Source: Conoideocrella luteorostrata
Taxonomy: Eukaryota; Ascomycota; Sordariomycetes; Hypocreales; Clavicipitaceae
Direction: 5' to 3'
DNA: 64,000 bases
NCBI GenBank assembly: GCA_032433595.1
Contig: JASWJB010000019.1
Span: 62,001-126,000, forward strand
Positions within the stretch are counted from its first letter, which is position 1; every line of letters starts with the position of its first letter. The notes under the pieces are model-generated. The model was not told where the DNA came from. It ran no database searches and was given only the letters and a program-made list of their open reading frames with translations. A program made the translations under genes and the position numbers. Positions 50,201-64,000 of this stretch are shown here, in pieces.

Positions 50201-52512
50201 GTCATGCAGTTCGCTCTTCTTCGCTCTTTCCACCTATTGGGTAATGACACTCTCATGAACCCCAAACGTTATTTTAACGTTACAATGATTCAAAAACACA
50301 TGAGGATAACCACTAATCCAATTGTCGCAGTGTGCTAGTTCCAGGAGCCAACATGCTTCCCGTGTACATCGCGCGACTGTTCAACGGTCGTCGTCCGTCT
50401 TTGAAATTAGCGGGGGTCACATCGTCTGTCTCCCATCAAACTACGATCCTCAGTACTTTCGGCAGCTCACTAAGGCCCAGACTTAAGCTATTTGGCGGTC
50501 GTTGTGGATTTGAGGCTACTGAAGCCTTGGACTGGGTTTCACGTTGTGCTAGATCGCTAGCAAGGGAAGAGGTAGGAAGCCACAGAACCGCAGGTTTCTA
50601 TACTGAAAACCCGTAACAAATATAAGCTATCAGGACAAAGCATTCCAGATAATATTTCTCGCTGTTCTGGTTACCTGCCCGAAACAGCGTCACAAAGCAT
50701 CTACTACTTATCTTTTAAAGTTACTGAGCAGGAGCTCCGTCGCTGTCCAATTTCTTCGCCGCCAGGATCAATTGTCACGAATCGAACAAGATTAACAGGT
50801 TTCTCATAACGGCCTACTCTACGGCACCAAAATAAACTATTTACACACATTCTGTTGTGCTCACACTACATGATACTAATATCGTCCCGTGTCTCCGTCT
50901 TGTGCTGCTATTAGTGGCCCACTTGGGTTCCTTAGGTCTCCCTGTCAGTCTTTCAACAGGCGAACAAGTAGGGAGTACTCCTTACACCTACCTAGTGCAC
51001 TTGATTTCTCAGAATAGGCAGACGGCTGCTCAAAACCGCAAGTTACCGAGGCAAGGTAAGAGACATGGCCGCGAGGAAGTCAAAAGCGCTGGCGCAGCTG
51101 TAACGCATTAGCAAGCATATTTTCAGGGTCTCTATTATGTTACTTCATACTGATTGCTAGCTCTATCTCAAAAAGATACGGAATGCATCCCCTTTATAAA
51201 CAGGATTGGGGCTTGTGAGTAGCCAGCCTTTCAAAGTCCAAGTCTGTAACCGGGACCCATCTCCACATACTACATATAATACATACAAACATATTGCTCC
51301 GTAAAGCTACGGAGAACACATGGACCACATTCCGCCCCGGCAGTTTCGGACGAGGGGCGACCTACAAATTAGCTCGACAGGGCCACCCAACCAGGCTACC
51401 AGCGTGCTAAGAGCCCCAAACAGGCTACGATGCCGGATGCATATTCGACAATACCCCAATCGGAGTATTGACATCTGCTAATACTCCGTAGATGCCTAGG
51501 ATTTATGAAATTAGCACCTTGTCAGTTAGTCACCGCCCACGCCATCCCATGGTTCCTGCGTCGAAGATTACGGCTATGGAATCGCCTGCATGGCACCGAC
51601 TAAATCAGGACGAGGTCTCGAAGAATGCAATCACACTCCTCTCCAAGAAGAAACGTTTGAACGACCCGGGTACTCCGCATACGAGGACCACATAACAAAT
51701 ACTCAAACTTGCGCCAGAAAAAGGCAAACTACTAATCATAAGCTGGATCTAAGCGTGGCCACAGATTCTTTCACGCCCGTAATGTTATACTCTTGGTCAC
51801 GATACTGGAGCAAGATATGTCCTGGCTAGTAGTAGCGGAACAAAGCTCATGCATGGCCTCTGGTCAATCCCGTCTTGCCACGATCCCTGTGTGAATCATC
51901 CGGCAAGCCTTTTCGCAGACTAACTCAGCCAAGTATAGAACCCGTTATGTATTTGCTACTAGCTTTTCATCTTCAACTCCTTCATAGTAAGGCTCCTGAG
52001 CGGATCTTCCCAAGTAATTGTCCACCTGACGTTTGAAGCTAGGCGAGAAACAAAGGGCCCATTCCGGTGCGCAGCGGCCAACATGAAGGGGAGAAAAACC
52101 AAACACACTCTGACATTTGGTTGCTAGCCATGCAAAATTTGGCCATGGCCCACAAAGTAGTATTGGCGGAGTCCGGAGAGATGCGCAATAAACAATTTCT
52201 TAAAGTTAGGTGGTCTTCGGCTCATCATCAGAGTAGTCATGGCCAGTCGAATTGATGCATTACAACGAGCTGGTCACTCCGTTCTGTTATATGAATTCAA
52301 TTCGTGAATGCCGCCAAAAGCCAAATCAATGCATAAAAGAGATTAACATGAGCGGTGTTGTTCAGTTTCACCAAACTACGGAGTACTCCTTTCATACATC
52401 ATGCAAACCCAGTAAGTGGCTGCAAGACGGCTTAGATCCAGTGTCATGGCGACACGAGAACCACTTGGACAAACGGGAAATTGTATATGTCAGTCAATGA
52501 AGGCTTGCCTGA

Positions 52513-52540
52513 GGCTCCTGGCTCCTGGCTCCTGGCTCCT
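52513..52540 (+). repeat. Tandem repeat, 4 x GGCTCCT
   Basis: Four exact 7-bp units in tandem. No associated gene is visible. Confidence 0.9.
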
Positions 52541-55500
52541 TCATGTGGCTGCATGCGTGCAACACCAACCAGCACATCAGTTCACTCGTTTGGAGGCAGG
52601 AGGCAGCCCATATCGTCAATCCAGCTGGCGACAGTCAGCGTCACTCGCTATAAGCCATCAACCATCCACTCCACCCGGCTCCACTCCCCCAGGCGTTATC
52701 ATTGAGGTGCCAGTGCGTACTTCGTACGTGGTGTGCGAGTCTCAGATGGTTGGACGGTGAAAAAGCAACAAAAGCAAAGGCCGAGTGAATTCAGAAGCCA
52801 CGGCAAGTACCGCATTCTAGGTACTTGAGAATGTGATGATGATCGGTTGGGAGAAAACCACGATAGTAAGCCATGATGTATGCATGTTCAGCCGCTGTAA
52901 GGAGTACCAAATAACTATCTCCCATTCGCTACCCAGGCGCCAGAAACACGGGTCAGGATGAGACAGACGGCTGGCTGGGCCTAAATCCAGTACCAGGGCC
53001 AGTGTCAGTGGCGTCCAGGATTTGACGACGGCGTGCAATAAATTACTAGAGCAAATTGTGGCTCGTAGACGGTTCCGGCAGCTTTGCCCTTTGTGGGCGA
53101 CGGGGTTGGTTTCGGTGTTGGCTCCCATGATTTGGCTCCAACCTTGTCACAAATTCGGCCGCGCTGAGCCAGCCCAGCCCGGCCAGGCAGCGCGTTCGGT
53201 GGTTACTGCTTCGTGCTAACATCAAGTGGTAGTCCACACTTATAGGTGACCAAGTTCCAAGCTCCAAGCTCCAAGGCTTGGTGTAGTTCATCGCCCAGAG
53301 CGGTTTGCGATATACATACCACCCTAACATCGTGTGGGACAGGTCATTGCATCTTCATCAAGAAAGAATAGGACTACAAAGACATTGACGGCTGGGCTTA
53401 CTACTTGACAAAGAGATTCAATAAATACTATTCTTTATCTCCCTTCCCCCTATTCCCTCTTGCCTACTCGCTGGCAAAGGACCGCGGCCGTCGCATCGCA
53501 ATACATCCTGACAACACGGTAGGGTAAAATCTCCTCAACAGTTTACTCAGAGCACCCCTCCATGGCTTGACCTCAACGCCCCTTGCCCCTCCACTTTGGC
53601 ATTCGCCTACTACTTTGATGTCATCAGTGCCAGCGCCAGTCCAAAAGTATCTTTTCAACCTGCACCGATCACATCCCCGTGACGACCTTGGATTTGGAGC
53701 CCGCACCATGTTCTCCTGAGACACGCACCTACTTTTGGGTGCCCCAAACGAGGGTCGGCCCCAACCAGGAAAAGGTAGCCAAAAAATAAAAATTATTATT
53801 AATAAAAAATGGCGACTGCACAGCTGGCACTTTAGTTCTGCTCCCCCTGCTGGCGCCACGGGAGACTACGCACCCCACAGTACTCCGGCTTTTAGTGCGT
53901 CCGTGATCGAGGGCCGTGTTCCTCTGCTGCAGCCGGAGTGCACCTAACTAGGAGGTACGGAGTGGCTTGTTCCGCTTGGGATGCTGGATGAAGGACAACA
54001 GGGGTGGCTGTAGCAATGCGAGGTTGATACGTGGTTTGTGCGTAGCTTGCCACTCTTCGTCATCAGTTCTCTTATGTCATCATGCTCTATTTACACAGTG
54101 TGATAAACTTTCATCAACTGTACATGTGCAAGGGGCTACCATTTTGTTGATATTGGCAATTTGCCATGTACATTTGCGCAATCCACTCTCCGAATCTTTT
54201 CGGGAAGGGGGGGTACTGTCCCCGACCTCTTGTATCTTTCGATCATCGGCCAATTGCCCGCGTCGTCCGTAATCTCGGAAGAACCGAGTCTACTCCTCCA
54301 AACCCTCTGTGAACGTCACCCAGCCAGCACTCCCCGGAAGCAGATAGCAATCTGCTCTCCTCTGGATGCCTCCTCCCTTGCTTCCAGGCTCTCCAAAGCC
54401 CCTGACGCTCGACTGCTGCTCGGGATGACATACTCCGTAGTCCGGACAATACTCACGACCATGAAAGTTCGCAACTGTTTACCTTTTGAATTCCAATATG
54501 GTCGACCATTTGTGGCAGGAACCGATCGCCCCGACTACTTCGACTTGGCGTTAGTTAATAGGTTCCTTACAACTCGTGACTTGCTTGTCCCTCGATCATG
54601 TTATTGCGACGCTTCATCGAAGTGCTCCGAGACATATATTCGATGGATGGATTCAATTCATGTTATGTTGTACGAATAAGGTGATACCCTACGAAACAAA
54701 TACACTGCTTTGGACAAGACTCTGGTCAATTATGATGCCGCTGCGACCGCCATCACCCAGCCTGCTGGATATCTTTGGTGTGGCGTTTTTGGAGCCTTCG
54801 GGGTTAAGCCAGGTAAGCATGGGCCATGCATCGGAATTACTAGTAACTGATATGCTACTCCGTGCCGTGCTCTCTGTATACGGTACATACGTGCCTAGTA
54901 ACGTGCTGTAAGTACGGAGTACTTTCAACTAATGCTGCTAAAGTGGAAGTGTTCTAGGGCTCCGTCTTCAAGCTTAGTCTCGATCGGCCCATAAAAAAAT
55001 ATGCAGACACGGAGAATAAAGCGATAGCAGGGTAACAAGACTGATGGCAGGCATTCAGAGTATGTTCTCTTTTAGTTACGTTCAAGCTTACGGAGTGAGT
55101 GTTGGGTGGTGATCAAGGTCAACGTAACAAAAGAGCTATTTTGACATAGGCCCTTCATTTCAGTTCCCATACTACCCAGTACACTCAAAAAAGTGATTTG
55201 ATTATTTGATTCTTCCAGCCTTAACTATTATCCAGCAATCTAGGTAGCGTCTCCCGTTCTCACTGCCGTCCTTGCATGCCCACTAGTAGACACGCCTCCA
55301 ACGGTATGTCTCTCCTGGCTGCGAGGGTGAGACATGACACCGAGTCGACGGGCCCAAATTTTGATATTCACAGGTGCATAGCAAAAGCGGGGTTTGTACA
55401 TGCTTGCATCATTCGTCCAACATGCTCTGCCAACGGTTACAGACTGTGGTACGGAGCAACTTGCGGTCTACATGCCAGCGTGCCTAGGGAGAACATGCCT

Positions 55501-57412
55501 GTGAATGGTACCAGCCAAGAACGAAAAATCATCATTGCCCGTGCCATTTCCAGTACGCAATTTCATGCACAGTACTCCGTATAGTTACCGCACGCCTAGG
55601 CAGCGTTGCATCCTCCCTCAGGTCCAAATTTCAGCCGTGTTTTTTTTTTTTGGCCCATCCCCGTCTGCCAAGGCCCCAGTCGCCACGTTCCATCATCATC
55701 AGTATATTACATTTCGTGTCCGAGGAGTGACATGTTTGGGCGTTTATGTTCTGCTGGCTAGTATTTCGACCCCGCTCCAGTCTCCCATGCCTACCCCATT
55801 TGGGTCAAGAGAGATGATTCATCGTCCTTAAGTTCGGTTCGTTGGGTATTATTGCACTGGGGTTTGTTGACTGGTCATTGCCATTGCCAGCTTGCCAGCT
55901 TAGCTATTAAGCAGCCCAGCCATCAGTCCTACTTTTCTTGAGCCACTCATCTTATCCAACTCTTCAAATTTACCCGTGGTTGGGTCAGGACCTTATATTT
56001 CGTGGCCAATATCGCAAGTATACAAAAATACCAATGTCAAGACCCAAGAACTTGGGGTTCAAACCCCCCATCTCCCGTATTTTCAATCCATAACCCCTGG
56101 CAATTAGTAGACACTTGCTAATAAACCGCTGCCGGAAAACGTCCGAATTGACTAGGCCCTAGCCAACCCCCTCCCCCCTTTAAAAAGCAGCCCAATATTC
56201 TTTACAATGAATGATCCTAATGTGCAAAGGAAGAACCAGTACGGAGTAGATAACTGCATGAATTCGTACGTATGTTTGTCATGGAGCCAATCTTTCAATG
56301 CGCAAAGGTCAGACCCCCTTGTCGTTGTCATCAAAGAACTTCACACACCAAGAGGTTGAAGAGTTTTGATTTTAGACACTAATCGTAGACATCGATGGGA
56401 CCGCTGATTGGGTATAATCATTGTCATCATGGGCCCGAACGACATCCATTTCTGTGTTTACAAATTGATTCAGTCCTCTGGGGAACTTCTTGTTGCCTCA
56501 TAACTACTTTGAGTATCCTCGAAGTCATGCAGGTAGAGAAAAGTCCGCGGCTGGCCTGTCTCTGCTAAGAATGGCTGCATTTGATGCACAAGACATCAGA
56601 GACTGGCGTATTGAATGGACAGCGAAAGGCTGAACGTCAAAACTTGCCAGTAGATATCAGGCATGGCTTTCGATTTGGTCTGTAAACCCAAGACTTAATG
56701 ATGACTTTTGCTAATGCAAGAGCACAGCCATGGATAAACCAGGCGCTGTATCTTTGGTCTCGTTTAATTTAATTCTCCTAGCTTCAATTGATAAACTAAC
56801 AGACCGCTTAATCAATTGTTATTATAGGTTCTTCAACTAAGTAGTGACTCTGTCCCACGTCCAGGAGGGCGTGAGACTTCGAGTTATCAAAATTGCCATG
56901 TATTTTACATAACTACAAGTCTATGAACAAAATCAAGTTCAAGAAGAGCAATCAAGCAGCAGCCATGTACCAACCAGGCATACATTCCTACTTGACTCTC
57001 ACTTGTGTCTCGTCCGTATGATCTATCAACATACATCCACAAACGTTTGACGTATTGCCAATCTATAATTAGTCCCTGAGAGCAAAAATGGCGCAAGTAG
57101 TTGGCAAACAAAGTCACGAATGAATGCCCCAGGAGGTACTGGACAGTCCAATGTGACTCGCCGGCCCTGTATACGTTGCAATACAACAAGATGCAGTAAG
57201 TGCGCAAAACTGCCGTGCACCTGTGTCTAGATATAAAATCAGGGAAAACGCAGTAGTGAAGAAAAAATCCGTGTGCCTCTACCAAACGCCGTAATTTGTG
57301 TCGTGTTCTTTTTTTTTTTTGAACCTTCAGATGTGACAAGGATCGTCAAACATCGTCCTCAACTTGGCGAGAAGACTTCTCAGCCAACTTGTCGACAGTT
57401 AAATTCTCTTTC

Positions 57413-59984
<2,572 letters not shown>

Positions 59985-61158
59985 CTTACAGTTGTTTGTT
60001 TGGATAACCCAATTACGAGATGGCTCGAGGATGGGCGAGCGACGTAAAAGCTTCCCAAGTTTTATTCTGAGAGAATCGGACTTTTAAATTGATACAAAGT
60101 CTTTTGTGGACTGATGAAAAGGACTGCAACAAAGGACGTCGAGGGTTGGTGTTGCGTTGTGCAAGGTTTGTAGGAGACAGGTTTGTTGGCCACTTCGCGC
60201 CTGGACTTTTTTTTTTTCACTTCCCTTAGTTTCTTCGCCCCGTCGGGTTGCCTTGGCCCCTTCTCTCTTTTTTTTTTCAGTCCTACTATTAACGGCGCTA
60301 AGCAGAAAACTTCCTCGAGGGCGGTGGGGCCACCTTTCCTATTGGTTACACAAGTAGCTTAGGTAATCTAAGTGCTACCCTGCAGAACATTAAACCTGCG
60401 CTATCAGTAGATGTAGTATAACTAAAGGACAACTGAGATGAAGAACAAGAATTCCCACTCACCCTTCAGCGGACTTTCATCTTACTTATAGGTGCCCGGT
60501 TATCTACCTATTCATCCACAATCTACTGAACAACCCGTGCTGTGCATCACCTATTAGCTATCGTGATTCATCCTGGTTGCCTTTTGCCGGTGCAGTGAAC
60601 CTATCGTGGGTCACGTGTAGGTACGGAACCGTGACAAAAGCGACAGCAGTGTTGCGCGTGAGACCTTCTTCGACAGCACATGAAGAGTGGATCAGCATTA
60701 ATGTTGTCAAGTCAGTTATGTTCCTGTCCACGATGATTTATTTGCTGGGAAAATCCCCACTTGTGCACGTGAGGCTGCCTTTGGTGCATTGATTGATCCA
60801 ACCTCTTGTGAACACAAACACGGGCGGTCATGACTCATACTCGGGTAAAAAGTGCGAAAAGCCGTGATTAAGATTTGTAGGTGCTAACAGACCGAAAGCC
60901 CCTGAGATACGTCAGAGATTACATCATGTTTACGATAGATAGAGATATCCACATCCACCGCGAAGGAATGGCCTTGTATCGCAGCATACTACAGAAACAA
61001 AAAAGCACCGAACAAACAACAAGAAGAGGAGGACCTGAGTCTATATATTAGGCGTCCCAATATCCCAAACAAAACTTTGAACCCCAATCACCCTCTATAA
61101 TAGTCTATCACTTCTGCATCGACCCGGATGCAAGGCACTCCAAATATTTCACAATAGC
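59985..61158. other. Promoter of dbp2 and 3' flank of the NADH dehydrogenase gene
   Basis: Two T-rich tracts (about 60208-60218 and 60269-60279) flank a CT-rich segment in the likely dbp2 promoter. No coding region is supported. Confidence 0.4.
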
Positions 61159-63044
61159 CTATTCCCGCGACACATCGCGACCAAAAGCCTTTGACTTAAG
61201 CCAGTCCAGGATGACAAGCACTCGGTTGCGGGCTACAAGAGCTGTATTAGTATATCGGACGCGTCAAGAAGACTGAATGAATGAAAAGGAAGAGGGTAAC
61301 TCACTGCTAAAGCACATAGACAGGTAGGCGCTACGCCAGAAAAAGTATGTCATGCTACCACCGGTGGCTAGGTTGCCATTCCACCAACTGACATCTGCAA
61401 CGGCCTTCTCGCTACCGATATAGGCCAAGCTGCCCTGGTGACTGTATCTGAAAGGCTTGATGTCCTTGATTCTCCGAAGTTGTCTCTCCAAACTTTCAAT
61501 CTCTTGGGCCGCCTCAGCCGAGTTGCCACTTTGAAGGTTCAATTTACTACTCAGCTCCTGAATACGTGCCTCGTGGGTTTCAGTCTTGGCCATATTATTG
61601 AACAAGCGAGCGAGGAAGTTGCCTTCCTGAGAGGCTACTTGAGCAGTTGGGGCATAGCCAGCGACGGCACAATCGCCAATGGCCCAAATGTCGCGCGTGC
61701 CTTGGACAACGAGATATTCATTCACTGCCAAACCACGTCGCGAATCCTTTTGGGCGGGGATCCTCAATATTAAATCCTTGATAATCGGTCGGACAGCATT
61801 TCCGGTTGCCCAGACCAAGAGTCCGTACGGAATAGTCATGCGTTCTTTACCACCGTCGGGCCGAGAAACCTCAGCCTCCACCGTAGTTTCGGTGACCCTC
61901 TTCACCATAGTCTTGGTCTTGATATCGATCTTCTCCTCGCGAAGCGTATTCTCGGTGTAGTCAATCAACTGCTTCGAAAAGGAAGGCAGAACGTTGGGCA
62001 ACGCTTCGATTAGCGTGACCTTAAAGCGAGGGCTGATCTCAGGAACAAGCTTCTTAATATCTTCCTCGAAAAAATCCTGCAGCTCACCCGCAAACTCGAC
62101 GCCAGTAGGACCACCACCAACCACAACCATGTGCATGAGTCTGTCCACCTCCTCCACAGTTTGACCCTTGAAGGCGGCCGTCTCAACACAGTCCATGATC
62201 TTTTTGCGGATTTGCTGGGCATCGCCAATCTCCTTGAGGAAACAACTGTTTTCGCGTACACCAGGGATTCCGAATGTTGCGTTTTCAGCACCGACACCAA
62301 TCACAAGCATATCGTAGGGTATCTCAGTCTCCGATGTCGCACCCTTGACCTCTGAGCTGTCTACGATCTTGATGACCTTTCGCTCGGGGTCGATGGAAGA
62401 TGCCTCTGCTTCATAGAATTTGACGGCAGCCTTCTTGTGTCGAAGGATGGTTCGGACGGGTTCCATGATGGACCTGTGCTCGATGGTTCCGGTGGTGCAC
62501 GACGGCAACAGGGGAGTGAATAAGAAGTAGTTGCGAGGGGAGACAACGACGACATTGTAATTTTCGGTATCCAACTTCTTCAGCAAGGCAACTGAACCCC
62601 AGCCAGTTCCTGCGAATAAACGTTAGCGACCGAACCGGCAGTGGCAAAAATGAGCAGGGAGGGCTTCCGGTCACGCTCACCTAGAACCACGAGTGTCTTT
62701 TTGGTGGGATCCGCCTCGAATTGGGGTTCAGGATGACGATCTTCGTAGACGATGTAGCATGTGTAACCGACGAGACCGGCGGCAGAGACGTATGTAAGCC
62801 TCCATGCCCATCTCAAAGTTCTTCGAAGCTTGCCAGACTTGGGCTTTGGAGCTTCATCGGCATAGGCTCTGCGGAATGCGACGGTGCCAGTTGCAGAGAG
62901 CCTCATAGCGACCGTAGGCCGGGCTGGTGAACGAAGAGCATGATTTCTGACTGCTGTAGAGTAGCTCCTGGGCACGATGCGAGCTGGAGTTGCCAATTGG
63001 CTTGTGAGGCTGACGGCGGCTAGAGCTCGAGACGAGGACGCCAT
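61159..63044 (-). CDS. nde1: External alternative NADH dehydrogenase (type II)
   Basis: Single-polypeptide flavoenzyme that passes electrons from cytosolic NADH to ubiquinone without pumping protons. Exons in coding order are 62681-63044, 61305-62609 and 61159-61232, giving 580 residues. An Arg/Ser-rich presequence is followed by a membrane segment (about 82-100, LTYVSAAGLVGYTCYIVY), as expected for an enzyme anchored in the inner membrane and facing outward. FAD-binding VVLGTGWGS (about 119-127), NADH-binding VVVGGGPTGVEFAGE (about 283-297) and DIWAIGDCA are present, and the tail LDWLKSKAFGRDVSRE is characteristic. No EF-hand loop is seen in the insert before KPFRYSHQGSLAYIG, so it resembles the calcium-independent type. 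The final acceptor is ambiguous: two AGs nine bases apart give in-frame alternatives, and the one farther from the branch-like TACTAAT was chosen. Confidence 0.95.
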
Positions 63045-64000
63045 TGCCCCGGAGCTCGCGGGTGGACACTTCTGCACACGCAGAAAACGAGGACTTAACG
63101 TTAATTGATCGTTTGTGCGAAAGAAATGATGCGCACGTTGAGCGTGGCAGGCGGACAGCACTAGCAGACTGACAATGTAGCTGACGTGATGGCGTCGAAA
63201 AGGTCGACGACGTGTGTGAATGACACAGGGTGTACGAAGTACTCCGTACTCTTTTTTTTTTTTTTTGCAATTATTTTTTTCGGTCCCGCTGCGCAGCCCG
63301 TATGTCGGCCCCCTCCTACTAAGAGAACTGGTCGCTCTTTTCTCGGGGAATTTCCCCTTCTCTCTGATAAAATGACTCAGAAAATCTTTCCAATATCCGC
63401 TCCAATCAAGTCCGGTACCAGCTAAGATAAGAGCCTTGTCGTTTTAGTGTCAAGGGATGCTCTCAGCCTAGCCGTGGACAAGATGCATCCCAATATGAAA
63501 AACGCGGAGATGCTATGAGATCTGCTCTAGACGTACGGACGGGATCAAATTGATATGTCATCGGCTGCCGTTGCCGTGGCCGCTACTGTACTGCTGGAAC
63601 AGCAAAGCTGCCTTTGCTCCGATGTCTACCGGGCTCGGCAAAAGCGCACAAATTCGGCACTCGGCAGGGGTCAGCATTGAACGCCGTCATTCTTATTCTT
63701 GCATAGTTCAATAGCAGCAATCACGGGGTGAGCCAAGATGTACCAGACATAACCGCTTCCCTGGAGTACCCGAAAGAAAAGCGTGCACTCCAAACTCCAT
63801 GTTGGCAGGATCCTCGGTTGCTCCCGCTGGAATGTTGCTCTGCGTACGGAGTGGTAACTTATCAAACCAACACGTCTTACTGCTAGTCATGCAGAACATC
63901 AGCAATATAATCCTCCGTATTACGCCAAGGCCAGTTACGGCGACACCTTCCCTTGTGACTGAATTTTCAGGAAATGCCGCCCTGCTTTGATTCGCCAAAC
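63045..64000. other. Upstream region of the NADH dehydrogenase gene
   Basis: Likely promoter and leader in the first few hundred bases. A nonamer copy (63240-63248) is followed by a T run (63251-63265). No gene is supported to the end of the window. Confidence 0.4.

Larger units (their letters stand above)
42001..57412. other. 15-kb gene-poor region
   Basis: I find no supportable protein gene. The longest frames (for example 43940-44404, 46267-46701, 54161-54679, 56905-57339) lack motifs and consistent codon use. What is visible is repetitive: GGCAGGCA-type runs at 42640-42780, (CCAA)n with poly-C and poly-T at 43945-43983, a hairpin at 47225-47298, a four-copy GGCTCCT tandem at 52513-52540, CCAAGCT repeats at about 53263-53282, and 14 exact copies of the TACGGAGTA nonamer. 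One nonamer pair overlaps in tandem at 48496-48511. Non-coding transcripts are possible. Confidence 0.45.

Noticed and set aside
53464..53859. Minus-strand frame containing RSSRGCDRCRLKR, resembling the start of a Zn2Cys6 transcription factor
   Set aside because: Only two of six cysteines are present with correct spacing and the sequence after it lacks the rest of the motif. Probably chance.
54161..54679. 172-residue plus-strand frame
   Set aside because: No recognisable motif, biased composition, no neighbouring exon and a nonamer copy inside it.
56045..56075. GGTTCAAACCC, matching the internal B-box of a tRNA gene
   Set aside because: No A-box or cloverleaf can be built upstream at the right distance.
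56905..57339. 144-residue frame downstream of dbp2 on the same strand
   Set aside because: It starts in the dbp2 3' UTR, has no motif and no separate promoter evidence.

Overview
This window is nuclear DNA of a filamentous ascomycete. Spliceosomal introns of about 55-160 nt with fungal splice signals, an AAR2-type splicing factor, a Con7-type zinc-finger regulator, an NAD-specific glutamate dehydrogenase of the large fungal class and a type II NADH dehydrogenase all point to Pezizomycotina. Protein similarity, C-to-T/G-to-A decay of a duplicated segment resembling RIP, and long gene-poor stretches suggest a sordariomycete, probably Hypocreales. The order is an inference from remembered family sequences and no search was run.

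Layout. 0.5-3.8 kb: mitochondrial aconitase (minus), six exons, first intron GC-AG. 4.4-5.6 kb: a 446-bp inverted-repeat element, then a decayed, internally deleted copy of a locus that is intact at 31.3-33.1 kb. 5.6-12.1 kb: no supportable gene, ending in the leader of NAD-glutamate dehydrogenase (plus, 12.1-15.4 kb). 15.4-20.8 kb: a foldback hairpin and a broken fragment of an RCC1-type chromatin regulator. 20.8-24.4 kb: Tea4/Bud14-type polarity protein (plus). 25.8-28.0 kb: divergently arranged ribosomal protein genes eL32 and uS9. 29.0-30.6 kb: AAR2. 31.8-33.0 kb: an unrecognised 383-residue protein inside the duplicated segment. 33.3-34.1 kb: a 775-bp DNA-transposon derivative with about 131-bp inverted termini and an 8-bp target duplication. 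39.7-41.2 kb: Con7-type C2H2 factor. 41.2-57.4 kb: a 16-kb stretch without a supportable protein gene. 57.4-60.0 kb: Dbp2-type RNA helicase with a long 3'-proximal intron. 61.2-63.0 kb: external NADH dehydrogenase.

The genes do not form a pathway cluster. They are mostly housekeeping functions (TCA cycle, nitrogen and carbon metabolism, respiration, translation, splicing, RNA remodelling) plus two growth or development regulators. The unusual content is repeat-derived: the intact/decayed locus pair, two inverted-repeat elements, two near-perfect hairpins, the RCC1 relic, and a nonamer (TACGGAGTA or its complement) that I counted 24 times, always outside the coding exons proposed here. All exon boundaries were set by eye from reading-frame continuity, splice motifs and family knowledge; transcripts would be needed to confirm them.
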